From positions 17,563-81,562 of the forward strand of contig LWCA01000019.1 in NCBI GenBank assembly GCA_001642005.1: 64,000 nt of DNA. Direction: 5' to 3'. This DNA comes from Intoshia linei (Eukaryota > Orthonectida > Rhopaluridae). Under the pieces are notes generated by a model that did not search any database, was not told the origin of the DNA, and worked only from the letters and a program-made list of their open reading frames with translations. The translations under genes were made by a program, and so were the position numbers. Position 1 is the stretch's first letter. Every line of letters begins with the position of its first letter. Positions 30,701-42,988 of the stretch are shown here, piece by piece.

Positions 30701-33700
30701 TTATAACAAACTTATAAGAAATGTTTTCTAAATATCGCCATAAATGTCGAAAAACCAAAATGGCGGTAATGAAATGTCTGACTATATATTGAATTAAATT
30801 TCATAAAATTCTTATAATAATAGATATGTAAAATGTATATTCACCAACGTCTTTTTCAAATTATTTTTAAATTAATTCCCAAAAATGCCAATGACATTAA
30901 TAATTATATTATTGACAAGTAAGTAATATTACGTTATGCATTATGAATACAATAACTGTAGCATTGTAGAACCGATAAAATTTTCTGTAGAATGGTTCTT
31001 TAGTTACTGAAGTTTCTATTTGCTCCAATCTAAATAATACATATTGTATGAAAAACATTTTACATGGCTAACTAATTGACTAATGTGAACTAAAAAATTT
31101 AAAAAATTATTTGATGTTGAAAGTATTAAAATGACAATAATTAAATTCATATAATGAGTCTCATCTCATCGAATTAATATTAATTCAATTTCTAATACTT
31201 TAAATCGATGCTTCTTAAAATTTTTCCATTGGACGCACAAGAAAACAACAGAATATTCTTAGTTTTAAAAGATTATTCAGAAGATTTATATTTTTTGGGT
31301 ATTGACTGCAACTATTAACTTAATTTATTGTATTAGATTTTGCAACTAAATCTGCAATTTTAAGAAAAAAAGTTGTTTCGGGGCAAATAATAATATGATG
31401 AAATGTTAAATTGTTTATACCACGGCTGGCTTACTTGATCGACTTTATATTTTTGGAAATTACTATGCAATCCTTATTAGGGATCGACTATACTAAAATT
31501 TTCTAAGTAATATTAGTATATTTAGTTTTTTGCTTTATAATATAAATTAGAAAACAGTAACATTTTATTATAATATGTTATATTATATATATATATATAT
31601 TATTGTATATAGTTATGTACTACGTACAAACATCTAGCTCTGCCGAGGGCGAACATTTTTTCTAATAAAAAAATAAATTTAATAAGAAAATCTACCTTAA
31701 AAATGCTACTATTCACTATTATCAATCCTTTAATGAAGTGGTTCCCAAATTGTTTTAGGTGGAACCGTTATATCACATTACTTTTTACATTTTAATTTTT
31801 TGTTTGTTAACATTTGCGTAACGAATTTTAAAAACAATTGTTATCCAATTTTTTTAATTTATCAGACAGAATGTGTGTATAATCGTAAAAATGAAGTAAA
31901 AACAGTATAATCCTAAAAATTGTCATAAATGGCATAAATTCAAGAAAAAATAAAATTATAAAGACCTATTTTGTCATTATCAATGTACTAATATATATTC
32001 AGTGAATTTTATTCAGTACCAATTTAATAAATACTTAAATATACCAATTATGCATCAATAATAAACGGAATGATTCATTAATGAATAATAATAATAAATT
32101 AATTTATTATTATTTTTTATAAAATTAACACGACTTAATTTTTAAATCGGTGAAATAAACAAATAATTTTTACACATCCTCGCGATCGACTCAAAAAATT
32201 TCGGGGTCGCCTGTTGGCCACCCCTGGTATATACTATCTGGTTCGTTTTAAATTTTTGGCTGGGTACATTTAAATTTACAAGGCCGCACCAATTGAGAAA
32301 CACTGTTTTAAATAAACAAAATTTAAAATTACTTTGCAAACGCTTTCCGATTTGCGAATGTGGTTTTTCTTTTCACTTTCTTGCTTTTTAATAATTGACT
32401 AATCTATGATATATATAGTATTTATGTTCTTAAAATCCATTTAAAAATAAATTTAATACGTTTGTTAAACGTTAATCTAATAAAAATGGAACGATTTTAA
32501 TTGGAAAAAAATTATTTCAAGAAATACCCTTTTGATTTGTTTTGATTCAGACGATTTCATCTTCATCTTAACGTCACTGTCAAAAGTAATCATGGGATAA
32601 ATCAAAAATGGAACTACAGCAGAAAGCATTAACTAAAACAATAATATATGTATAATAGATTACTTAATATTTAATAATTTATATTAATTGTACACTTGTA
32701 CGATATATTCATATCAATTTATGATGATTAACAGTTTAAATCATTAAATGAAAATGTAAACTAATTACAGCAAAAGCAGAGTTTTGAGGTGACAGACTAC
32801 CCATCCAAATATTATTGATTAATAATTGTGATGCAGCATGAGCAATAAAATGTTGATTCTCGGCAAATAACGCCCAAGATATTATGGTAATACCAGAATA
32901 CTCTGGAATAGGCTTTACTAGCAATTTTAAAGTCAATTCCACATCGGTATTGTAACAACTATTTAATGTACCGATCGCAATATCATGAAATAAACTAGAT
33001 TTTGAAATATATATATTATATTATAAGAATTTTAAATTTTAAATTTTAATTGATTTTAAAAGGTACTTTAATTGTTTATTTAAAATTGCCAGTGTATTTA
33101 TATCATTCTCAGACCTAATAAATGATTTACAAATCAATTCACCAAATAATGATGCTGCAAGGCGACCCTACATTTAAAATTAAACAATGAATAAAAATTA
33201 TAGAACATGAGCTCTCAATATTTTTTAAAAGGGCCGCATTTTCTATATCTAACTTACTAATTCAATAAATGATTTACTGGAACATATATATACTAGCTTA
33301 TCACATATATAGTTTTTTAAAGTCGCTAGCTCTGAGGGTTTGACTATAACTTTTAAGATAAATTGTTATACATTTCACCTTTTTAAAAAACTACGATTTT
33401 GAAAACCCTAATATGTAAGAAAATAATTAGACCACAAAATTACGCGAGATTATACCGTTGAAAATTCCTGTTGTACAATTTAATATATGAGTATATCAAT
33501 TTTACCGGACAGTTTTCCCAAAATAGCATGCATAAATCAAAATGTTGGTTAACGAGTGCCCATATGAATAATTCGCGTTCTGGATAATTAAAATCGAATA
33601 CTAAATGTATATTATTCGTCAAATATGATAATACAAATGTACCAATATCAGTGTCACTTGTTCCGTCTATAATTTTAGATTCTGTCGCATATACTAGATC

Positions 33701-36700
33701 AAAAACGTTTATATGATAATATTTATCTTTGAAATATAGAGGTGTATAAAAGCTTCCTATCAAATGAATCAGTGAATAACCGATATCGGCAAAATTATAA
33801 AATCCAGATTTCTATAAAAGACAAATCAAAATATAAGATGTAATATATTTATTTTGATTATATCTACTAGGTATTATCAATGATTGATATCTTGAATTTT
33901 TTGTATTCGGTAATATATATTATCACTAGATTGACTGCTATGTACTACGTACAAACAGGATCTAGCTCTACCGATGGTACATTTTTTGTTTTATTTAATG
34001 TTAATAAAATATTTCGGAAAAAAAATATATGAATACTAAAATGCTTTTTTGACCGTGAAGTCGTCACTTATCAGATTTAAATTTTGTGTATGTGTTAACA
34101 GGATACAACTGTACCACCTGTAAATTTTTTTAAAAGTAACTGTAAATTCTAGGGCTTTTTTCATTAAAAAAAGAAGGGTAATTTGGATTTTGGCCCTGAA
34201 GATATAATTTTTTTAAATTTAAATTTATGGTAATGTTTATGATTTTAAAATCCGTATCAGCGTATATATTTTTTTAAATTTTCCAACTCGTTTGATTTTT
34301 AAAGAGAGGGAGAATTAGGGTTTTTGATCGTAAGATGTGAGTTTAGGAGGTTGAAATTTATCTTATTATACGTTATGGAAAAAACTGTAATTGAAATGTG
34401 GACTTTATAAAATTCTAAGACGGGTAGTTATTTAAATAAAGTAGAACACACACACACAAACAAAAATCGCGTAGCATATTATATAAGTAAGGATATCTAT
34501 ACTCAGGGTGTCTCTCGCTTAAATATTCTCTTTTAAAATTTTACTGATTAATAAATAACTAATTTAAAATAAGCCTAAATATCACCCATAATGGTAATAT
34601 TAATAATGTACAAAAATGCAGCATATCAGAGCCTTACAGGGTCGACATTGTATAGTTTTTACCAGGCCCTGTTATCCAAAATTTTTCATCGATCACCATG
34701 CCGTCATACATTTTTAATTTGGATACAACAGTAACAATGAAAACGGCTAAGGTAGTAAAAAGCACAATCAGCGCCAATAAAAAAAGTTTTTTATATAAGG
34801 AAACTGGACCAGTTCATACCCGTTCGTCATTATTAACAAAATATTTTTTCCAACACGCGAGTGGGTTGGACATCGGTCACGGGCTTTCCAGTACCCGTTT
34901 CAAGTATATAGAGCAGATGCACAACCTGAGGCCGGGAGAGCGTTTATGTGCGGGCCTGGGCAATAATAATATCATAATACAATATATCATTTTACTTCAA
35001 ATTGAAAAGTTTAAGTCAGATGTTATTCTAGTTATCTTAGTGGAGATATTTAAAATATTTTAATCTAAAAGATACATTTTTGACTTTGTCCCAGTTAACG
35101 AGGTAAGTAATTTATTATATTACTAGGGAGAAAATAAAGTTAAAAAGTTGAATTTCTACCATAATTATTGATATATTAAATGTATAATTACTTGTTTTCT
35201 TAAACTACTTTGACGTTCTAAAATTTGAACAAATACTGTACCAACGGCTGCCTAATATTAATAATATTAAGCAGTATATAAATTTACAAATTACTTCATT
35301 GTACAATCTCAAGAGTCGTTTCATTGTTAAAAATTGAGACAAGTTCAATCCATTGTAAATACAAAGTTTTACGAATTCAGTTTTGTTTTCTATGATGGCA
35401 GTAAACGCAATTTCTTCTAAATCTTTTTGCTAAAATGCATTAAAATTTTAATATAATGATTAGAAATTACATCCCATTTAGTTTGATTTGCAAAAATTTC
35501 AGACTTTGCAATGTCTATTCTGTTCCACGCCAAAGCTAACCTCAACTGGTCCATAGTTTTTGATTTATTAACTAATTTACAATGATGAAATTTAAATATG
35601 CAAATAAAACAAACCTCTTAATAAAGCATTTAAAATTGCATAATCTACAGAATTGCCCATTCCAAACACATCAAGGCGATATACATTAATATGATCTCTT
35701 GACTGAAATATTTCTCGCATCATGTTCATGTTGTTTTCAATGTTGTTTTCAGTAAATTCCGCAATTATTCTCTTTCGACACTCTTCCCAAACAGATTTTT
35801 CAACTATAGATATCGTCCTAAATTATTCAAGTTTTACATCTTTAAATATGTAATATATTACTTTGTCATCATTTGATCGAATTCATTTCGCAGTTTAACT
35901 TCACTTTCAACAGAGTTTTCGTAAACATAGCATATTATATCTGCTGCCCTTCCTGAACCCTAAATGGAAAATTAATCAAGTTATTTTTTATAAATTAGCT
36001 TATCCCTCGTAAAAAAGGTACCAAATGACGTTTATTAAGTTAATGTTAGGTAATAATGATTATGGCGAGGAGAATTACTTCTACAATCACAGCTGGAATT
36101 TGGTTGTGTATGGCTCCAGCAACAGTCTCTAGTGTACCTACTCCACCTTCCAGAACAACCATTACCACCGGAATCGAGAAATTATTATAATCATCGTCAT
36201 ACATATTTGAAATTCCTGCTTCCAATCTATTCCTCAAGTTTATTTCACCTCTAAATTTTAGCTCTGTTCCATTGTCAACCAAAATAAAGTGGGAATGATT
36301 TGGGTCCAATGGACTATCTCCTTTCTTTGCTTTTCCATCTCCAGTGTATTTTATAGGATATGATCCCTAATTTTTTTTATTAATCTTTATATTACATTTT
36401 TATTATAATTTACATTTGCATTAATCAATAATTCCTTGTTTCTAACAGTACCCCAAGGCGCAATTCCAATATTAACAATTTTGTTTTTATTTCCATGAAT
36501 TAGGGTGTATTCTTTAACGGCAGACCCAACAAACTTCATTACACCTGTATTTAAACCTCCAGTTATAATCCAAGATCCTAAAATTATATTTATAAAAATT
36601 TATATTACAATATATACACTTCTACATGACGCATAATAGTACGAGCACTATAAATGTAATATATTATGAAATGTATTATTATTATATTTTTATATAAATA

Positions 36701-38852
36701 ATATATAATAAATTCAGTAGTGTTGAGAGTTATTATGAACCTACAGCCGATATAGAACCATCGTATTAATATCGAATTATCAAAAAAAATTTAATCTTGA
36801 AACAAGCATTCTAATGATTATTACACCGTTACTACACTGATACTGTATATTAGTTATACCACCATTCATATTCAAAAAATTTTGATAGGCTGAATTATAA
36901 CTGCTACTTATAATATATACTAAATAATTATTAATTATAAAAGAAGGTTTCAACTAATCATCTCTACATTAAAAATTTAGTTTAATTTCGTAAACAGAAA
37001 TATATTATTTGACACTTCGTGTTACTTTTTAAGAAAAACATTTTTATTTTTATGTAAAGATTGCGAAAATCTATCTCAAATTTATAAAAAACTCAGTTCT
37101 TTTAAAGTTAATATTATTATTATTTATTTCTCAAAGAATTGTTGTATCACAAATTCTAGTTTATCTTGACTTTTTGGTATATCAAAGCATTACATTTTTT
37201 AAGATCATCTTATTTATTTTTTTCAGATGGATTTATCCAAATCCAATGTATAAAGGTCTGATATCGCAGGCATAGTATAGTTATTAGATATAACAAAATT
37301 TACCGGTGGTTGCTGCAGCACATGTAATTCCTCTATTAAATTGTTCCGTAAGATGAGGATTCATACTAAAAGATTTAGCACCTCCAGTAACAGAAATGAT
37401 GAGATTTGGTCTGTCCAGATTCCAATAATCATTTAATAATTCCAATAAATCAGATACTTCGTCATTTGAATGACAACGTACAAACTATTTAATTTTATTG
37501 TAAATCAGTCGTTTTTAATAGTGATAATTACTCACTGAGAAGAATTGGACCATTATAAAAAAATGTCATTTTTTTAATTTTTTTATTTATATTTTCTCAA
37601 ATCCTCTTAAACAATATATTTTCGTTCATCAAATTTGACAACTTTTTTTATATAAAATGATGATACGTCCTAGTTTGTCTTTAGAGTTGTTTTTATATTA
37701 ATAAGGAATACTAATTGATCATATTTATACATGTCACTACAATAAAAAAGTTTTCCTTTGATACAGTACCGTTTTAAATTAAAATTTAATGCCGGATTGA
37801 GTCAGACAAAATTATTTATTATTGGCAAAACATTTTCCATTTTGTTACATTATTTTGACCGTGGTTTGTTAAACGGGGTCGTTCCATGTCACAGTTTAGA
37901 TACAAATAAGTGTATCAAATTAAAATGTATAGTAATTTTATATTTGGCACATGAAAAAAGTATAATGTAAGGGAGGAGTGAGCCAAAGTAAGTTGAGAAC
38001 CAATGTTATAGATGGTTACTATTATTGTGTTCAAATTTACTGTAGTTATCTTATAAATTATCATTTGATACAATCTATACAATAAACTTTAAGCTACAAC
38101 TCAAAACCGGGTCAAAACCGAAAAATATGAATACTTTGCTAACAGAGTTTCCATTTCTCACAAATTGGATGTCTCCATAAGCGTTTGTTTTTTGAGTTAT
38201 CGTATGTAATTCTGTTTGCCATTCAGTAGATGGAGGTAATTCACCCTGTATGGTTTGATGCGCTTCCTTGGTTCTTCCGCATTTGCATATACTATCAGAG
38301 TTTCTAAAAAATACTTATCAATAAAAATAATAATTGCATCACCAAATTCGGTACACAAATTTTAACAAAATAAAATTAAATGGGAAAAATTCACTTTAAA
38401 TTAAAAGGTAATGACCAGTCCACGGTGAAAAAAGTTTGATAATAGTGACTAGTAGCATTCTTAAGTAAAATTTGACATTAAATGTCAAATTTTGTATTAT
38501 TAAATTTATTTTGTTAGCACGAATTAAAGAACAGTCAAGCTAGTTGTTTATAAAATTGATATCTAATTGTAGTTGATACTGCACAATTTATGCATACAAA
38601 TGGGGTTTAATAAACCATACTGACTAATTAGATTAGTTTTACAATGAAATAATAAAATAAATACGATGTCATTACACCAATAAATCAGGTATGAAATAAA
38701 CACAAGTGCACATTTCAATATTGGACCGAATATATAAAGCTTCTCTCTAAATTAAATTATATTAAAAAATTATTTAGGTTTACCGTTAATTGTACCGATT
38801 CCTTAGGTTGAGAATCATAATCCAATACAATCGATACATTGGATCGCGACAT
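21732..38852 (-). CDS. TRPM2: TRPM2-like cation channel with NUDT9-H domain
   Basis: Tetrameric Ca2+-permeable channel gated by ADP-ribose; 35 exons, 1529 aa (human 1503). Exons: 38852-38784, 38746-38676, 38303-38135, 37484-37304, 36577-36414, 36366-36079, 35959-35862, 35817-35615, 35571-35471, 35429-35295, 35251-35192, 33811-33506, 33167-33067, 32994-32769, 32632-32528, 32379-32333, 31029-30933, 30166-30038, 29963-29887, 29832-29708, 29652-29597, 29554-29380, 29337-29238, 29066-29002, 28931-28758, 27978-27846, 26945-26822, 25861-25592, 25541-25456, 25318-25121, 24880-24775, 22892-22764, 22725-22686, 22414-22350, 21848-21732. N-terminal homology region: [10 protein letters not shown] (about 131-140), [18 protein letters not shown]. 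Membrane domain about 720-1049, pore [10 protein letters not shown] (980-989), S6 [15 protein letters not shown]9-H about 1230-1529: [37 protein letters not shown]. The Nudix box is degenerate (see findings). The weakest exon call is 32379-32333. Confidence 0.94.
21952..22095 (-). other. Open-frame fragment in the last TRPM2 intron
   Basis: A minus-strand frame reads [18 protein letters not shown], then [20 protein letters not shown], then IEPDYLP and a stop. A second open stretch in another frame ([16 protein letters not shown]) lies just upstream. It looks protein-like but is not part of NUDT9-H, which continues at 21848. Possibly a decayed mobile-element frame; not identified. Confidence 0.3.
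22726..22763 (-). other. 38-nt intron inside NUDT9-H
   Basis: GTAAGTTTTT...TTTTATAG. Splicing it joins ...NNKE to [13 protein letters not shown], the family's conserved stretch. Reading through it destroys the motif. Confidence 0.85.
23389..23797. mobile_element. hAT-like MITE in a TRPM2 intron
   Basis: Flanked by identical 8-bp duplications ATCTATAC (23381-23388 and 23798-23805). Ends AAGTGGTTTC and GGTAACCACTG are imperfect inverted repeats. No open frame. Confidence 0.8.
24031..24522 (-). repeat. Family-A repeat, internally deleted, in a TRPM2 intron
   Basis: Both termini are present: the 3' end (complement of ATAAGTAAGGAT) at 24031 and the 5' end (complement of ACTAGGTTGACTGTTATG) at 24522. 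Only about 490 bases remain between them, so this copy defines both boundaries. Confidence 0.8.
26115..26525 (+). repeat. Family-A repeat, 3' part
   Basis: Contains the TAGGACTATTTTAATTTTTT / GGGTTTTGGCTCTGAAGATA word series and ends ...ACAGACAGACACC...TTTATATAAGTTAG. It lies in a TRPM2 intron. Confidence 0.65.
27082..27400. mobile_element. hAT MITE with exact target duplication
   Basis: Starts CAGAGGTGTCAA and ends TTTGACACCCCTG. Flanked on both sides by CTCTAGAT (27074-27081 and 27401-27408), an exact 8-bp target duplication. 319 bp, no transposase; intronic in TRPM2. Confidence 0.92.
28050..28735 (-). repeat. Family-A repeat, 3' half
   Basis: Minus-oriented copy beginning CCTTTACTTACATAAAATTG and containing the GTGTGTGTTACC and AACACACACAAAAAATTT words. 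Lies in the TRPM2 intron between exons 26 and 25. Confidence 0.7.
31612..32080 (+). repeat. Family-A repeat, 5' half
   Basis: Starts TATGTACTACGTACAAACAT, then CTAGCTCTGCCGAGGG, then the ATCCTTTAATGAAGTGGTTC and GGTGGAACC segments. The 3' half is absent. Lies in a TRPM2 intron. Confidence 0.7.
33925..34494 (+). repeat. Family-A repeat, internally deleted
   Basis: Complete ends: ACTAGATTGACTGCTATG at 33925 and ATATAAGTAAGGAT ending at 34494. The central part is missing. It sits beside the GC-rich island in the same TRPM2 intron. Confidence 0.8.
34620..34975. other. GC-rich island in TRPM2 intron 11, possibly foreign DNA
   Basis: Bases 34861-34960 contain 57 G+C of 100 by hand count, against roughly a quarter in the surroundings. 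The minus strand offers a hydrophobic open stretch ([19 protein letters not shown], then [16 protein letters not shown], with a stop after MSTL). Another minus frame reads [20 protein letters not shown]. The plus strand is open through 34698-35063. These do not join into one protein. It could be a bacterial or organellar insertion that has lost frame; I cannot name the source. Confidence 0.45.
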
Positions 38853-39949
38853 TAATTATTGTTGAATGACAGTTATAAATGCATTTTAAAAAATGTCTAT
38901 ATATGCTTCTTATTATATAAATACAAATATTTATAATATCCTAGAAATACAGTTGATACCGCACGGTATTTACTAATGTCAAAAATTATATACTGTATAG
39001 AAATGTAAAATTACATTGAACATTGTAATTTTACATTCAAATATCATGAATTTAATATATTTTATTTTAGTATAACGCGGATTAGACGGGCCAGTTAAGT
39101 AGCATGTGATCCATGTAAATTTTACAAATTCCACCTGTTTAACATTAGATACCGAGCACAAAACACTTTTTCATTGTATATATTTTACAATTAAACCTGA
39201 CAATAGTGAACAAAAATCAGTTGATTTTATGCATAAAATACAGAGTTTATGATAATTTTTTTTAAATTCAGGTTCACTAATGTCAGGGATAAAATATATG
39301 AAAAAATACAAAAAAGTTCAATTATAATTATACAAAATAAAAGTACTTGTAATATACCTGTTAAACGCTAATTTTAAATTAAACTAAATTTTACATTTAT
39401 ATTGATACATTTTAATATGCAAAAGTATTTGTACAATGTATATTGTACATACTATTAATATTAAGAGCTTGACTATTCTTTAATTCGTACCCAAAAAATC
39501 AATTTAATAATACAAATTACTGTTTTTTACTTCATGCAAACAACACCTAGAATGCTACTTTTCATAAAAATTCTACTATTCACTATTACCAATCCTTTGA
39601 ATTATAATTTGTTTGGTGATAATTTCTACCAATGTTGAATATGTCTGAATGAGAGATTCCGATTCTGGTATATTCAATATTCAATATAGTAAATGTCATC
39701 TGCCATTACCCCATTGTACATGTGGTATTACTTTCATTAAACGACATATTAACGTAAAGATCATATATATTTTCAACTGATATTTATACTGTTGTTTCTA
39801 AACAATGTGGCGGTTACATCGGTCTAAAGTCAGACTCTTAACGTTTGTACATCTAGCCTGAACCAATTTTATTACAAAATTTTAAATACATTTGAAAGTG
39901 CGTTATTTTTACGTTTATACTCATTAAAACTGTCAAACACAAATACAAA
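38853..39949. other. Intergenic region between TRPM2 and the receptor gene
   Basis: Divergent promoter region for two genes; no core element identified. A short family-A 5' relic (CAAACAACACCTAGAATGCT, then CACTATTACCAATCCTTTGA) lies at about 39536-39600. Otherwise nothing recognised. Confidence 0.5.
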
Positions 39950-40888
39950 ATGCAACTTAACAACATTACTCAAAACTCTGAATTGACGATGCCGTATCAA
40001 ATAAAAATGCAAAATTGGAACTTTGAAGATTTAATAATATATTTAATGGGAATAATTGGAGTGATGGCTGCAATATCTTCAATTATATCAACAATAGTAA
40101 TGTGGGGACAAATTTGGACAAAAAATAGGATATCTGCATTATGCTTCATAAACATAAACATTGCCAGTATAATGTTAATTATTTTTTCTGAAGTTTTTAC
40201 AATTATAAAAAGTTATCAAAACGGATGGACATTTGGAATTTATTTATGTAAATTTTACACTTTTTCACGCATATCTCTATTAAATTCAGGTATGCACATG
40301 TTTTTGTGGTATTGTTTGATAAAAATTTTGATACATGAATGTGAACAATTCAAAAAAAAATTTTTCAAATTTTATTCTCCATTTTATTATTCCTTGTCAT
40401 TTTGGATTCTTAACTGTTTGATGCACTTATTTTACATTTTCACGGTTGGTGTAGTTGAAAATGACTGTACCTTTATAGTGAAACCAAAATTATTTTGTCT
40501 TTTTTATTGCTGCTTGTTTGTAATGTTTAGTTTTGGATCATTTTTTTTTATAAATGCAAATTGCCTTGCTTTGTCTAAACCTAAATTCGAAAGACTATTG
40601 ATTAATAATCAAAAATTAATATTCAATAACCTGACTATTGATGTTTTAACGTGGATTATAATATTCATGTGCAATTCTCCCTACATGATTTATTACACTG
40701 CATTTTACACTGTCAAAAAAACTAATGCATCAATGATATTACTTTGTATAGTATTTTTGCAACCCATCCTTTTATTGATAATGTACATGACTCATAAAGA
40801 TCATGCTGTAGAATTACAAAATTTAATGACTCTTACTCCAGGCGATGAATATTTAATTTCCAAGAATACAATCATAATTTCATGCTAA
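39950..40888 (+). CDS. Orphan rhodopsin-like seven-transmembrane receptor
   Basis: Single-exon 312-aa membrane protein. Predicted helices at about 27-52, 62-86, 101-126, 144-166, 181-207, 225-252 and 261-281. Class-A-like traits: N-glycosylation site N5-I-T in a short extracellular N-terminus, Cys100 at the top of helix 3 paired in position with Cys173 in extracellular loop 2, a CNSPY motif in helix 6 resembling CWxP, and QPILLLIMY in helix 7 in the NPxxY place. No DRY is evident; helix 3 ends WYCLIKIL. The C-tail is short. The ligand is unknown, and a divergent peptide or orphan GPCR is the best guess. The absence of introns contrasts with every other gene here and suggests a retrocopy origin or a young, expanding receptor family. 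Confidence 0.65.
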   Translation: MQLNNITQNSELTMPYQIKMQNWNFEDLIIYLMGIIGVMAAISSIISTIVMWGQIWTKNRISALCFININIASIMLIIFSEVFTIIKSYQNGWTFGIYLCKFYTFSRISLLNSGMHMFLWYCLIKILIHECEQFKKKFFKFYSPFYYSLSFWILNCLMHLFYIFTVGVVENDCTFIVKPKLFCLFYCCLFVMFSFGSFFFINANCLALSKPKFERLLINNQKLIFNNLTIDVLTWIIIFMCNSPYMIYYTAFYTVKKTNASMILLCIVFLQPILLLIMYMTHKDHAVELQNLMTLTPGDEYLISKNTIIISC

Positions 40889-41249
40889 TCTAAAAAGCTG
40901 AATGAGTTGACAATGACAACCTTTCATATATTATGTATTATTAAATGTTTAATGATATTTAATATTTTTATATTATTATAATCGGAGAGCGATGGGCATT
41001 GACCAATGGGCATATGTCGAGTTTTTTTTATCATCTATCGAGATAATATTAAAATTCAGTAGTTTATAGAATTTTTATATTTTAAATGGTATTTAACAAT
41101 GCCCAGTGGTCACCAAACCACACCCCACTATGGAAATTCTGTTAATATTTAAAAATATACATTACTCCAATTAATTTAAAATAATTATTTAAATAACAAC
41201 TGTAAACAGTCGACCCTATTAAGCTCGAGACCACGCTCTAGAATTAACA

Positions 41250-41880
41250 ATATGGCAAAAAAAATTTTTGCAAACGATGCGACTTTAGAATATCTGCTAG
41301 TTTTCATGAATTAAATTTTGATTTAAAATTCCTTATTATACCGAGATCCATTGGCTCAGAAGATCAGTTGAGTTTGAATGTAAAAATATTATTTCAACAT
41401 TGTTTAATTTCATTATCACTTTATGATATGGGCAATTATAATAAATTTTATTTTTTTATAGACTTTTTTATTTTGTATTCTTTTAATCAAAATCAATAAA
41501 CCAAGTATTAAATAGTGTTATATTTATCCATGCCTTAAAGGAATTTTTATAATCCACATATTTATTAACATCGAATTTAGCGAATGCTCGTGGTCTTTTT
41601 CCTTTGCTTATCATTAGTAGCGGCATTTTTATATCACAATCCATGTTAGCACAGAGAATTATGCTAACACGGTCTTTCAACAATTTAAAGCCAGGTTGTT
41701 TCTTTGAGCATATTGATCATGGGAACATATTTTCGTGTAAATATTTTATTATTCTATATTTTTCTTCGTTAGTTAATCGAGTGTATTTCATTATTTTATT
41801 ATTATTAATAATAAACGTCGCAAATTTATTTAAAATAGACATGATAGAAAATGTATGTTTCCGATATAAACAATGAAACA
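41250..41880 (-). mobile_element. Fossil Tigger/pogo (CENP-B-like) transposase
   Basis: Minus-strand pieces in several frames match the DDE transposase of Tigger/pogo elements. The helix-turn-helix start is KYTRLTNEEKYRIIKYL. The catalytic-core piece contains LKDRVSIILCANMD and KMPLLMISKGKRPRAF. A DNCPAH block is followed by stops, then FLHSNSTDLL and, in a new frame, PMDLGIIRNFKSKF. Frameshifts, stops and a large deletion make it inactive. Terminal repeats were not found. Confidence 0.8.
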
Positions 41881-42019
41881 AAACTTGTTTCTACATTAAA
41901 AATTAATAAAAAAAAAACATTACAATTACCATTTTAATTAGAGTGTCCAAATTTTATAAGTACTAAATAAATACTTTTCGAAATGTCTTAAAAACAAAAA
42001 GAACAATAAAATTTGAAAT

Positions 42020-42169
42020 TTAACCCTTTCACTGTCTGTGTATTCTATACTATACACAGCATAATTTTGAAAAACTTTATTATTTTATTTTCATACATTT
42101 TCACATAGGCAATTTAAAAATTATACAAGTTTAAATTAAAACATAAATTCCAGACAGTGAAAGGGTTAA
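42020..42169. mobile_element. piggyBac-like MITE, copy 3 (most intact)
   Basis: TTAA, CCCTTTCACTGTCTG, about 110 bp of AT-rich interior, CAGACAGTGAAAGGG, TTAA. The terminal repeats are perfect over 15 bases, so this is the best reference copy. Confidence 0.92.
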
Positions 42170-42988
42170 AAAAAATTAACAATTTAAAATATGAAATTTA
42201 AATGTTAATTTTATTGGTATTTATCATTGCAAATTATTTTTTTACATAATTCACTATGATTTTGCAAATGTTAGTAAAAATCAATAAACTCTCTATACAA
42301 TTATAATTTTTTGGGGCATAATTAAAAAATAATTAATTTTTATTAATTAATAAATTTGAAGTGATCCAAATTAAACGATATAAAGTGTGTTTGTATAAAA
42401 TATAAAACAATAATTAGATAAAACAACTAATTAAATTTATTAAAATTTCACTTTATTAAGAAAGTGAAAAATTACAAGTAAAATATTGACTAAAATTATC
42501 TACAGTATTTATGAGTACTTAATTGTATGAATGTCAAAAACAATTTAAAAATAAGTACTTATGGACACACTATTTTAATTGATGTTTCCGATTATCAAAG
42601 TCAATTATTTTGGTTAGATTAGTTATTTAATCACATAATTATTTACTTGTTAATTAGTTAGTTATATGAAACGATTATAAAATAAAAAATTCAATTTAGT
42701 ACATATAAAATTTGATATTTATATATTTTTCATCAGAAATTTTGGGCGAATAACGGACTTGGGCGAGAATTGAATTTTAATATAGATGTACTATATAAAT
42801 AAAAATTAACCGGACAAATAAGGGAGGTTATACTGTATGTTAATTTGTATTAATTCTTTCATGCTAAAATATCACTAAAATTGGTGACTCAATTGTTATA
42901 TTTTTGAAATATAAGTTTATTTTCAGGCAACTCTGTAACAACTATAAAACAACATTAATTTTGAATATTATATATATTTACTTACTCA

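Larger units (their letters stand above)
40889..42988. other. Intergenic region with Tigger relic and MITE
   Basis: Contains the Tigger/pogo fossil (41250-41880) and a piggyBac-like MITE (42020-42169). The last 800 bases before ATG3 are very AT-rich, with no feature I can support. Confidence 0.6.

Noticed and set aside
31570-31605. TA dinucleotide run as a functional element
   Set aside because: Simple low-complexity sequence within a TRPM2 intron.
34698-35063. Plus-strand frame of 121 codons in the GC-rich island as a gene
   Set aside because: No recognisable domain, no promoter or splice context, and minus-strand frames look equally coding; kept only as an anomalous island.
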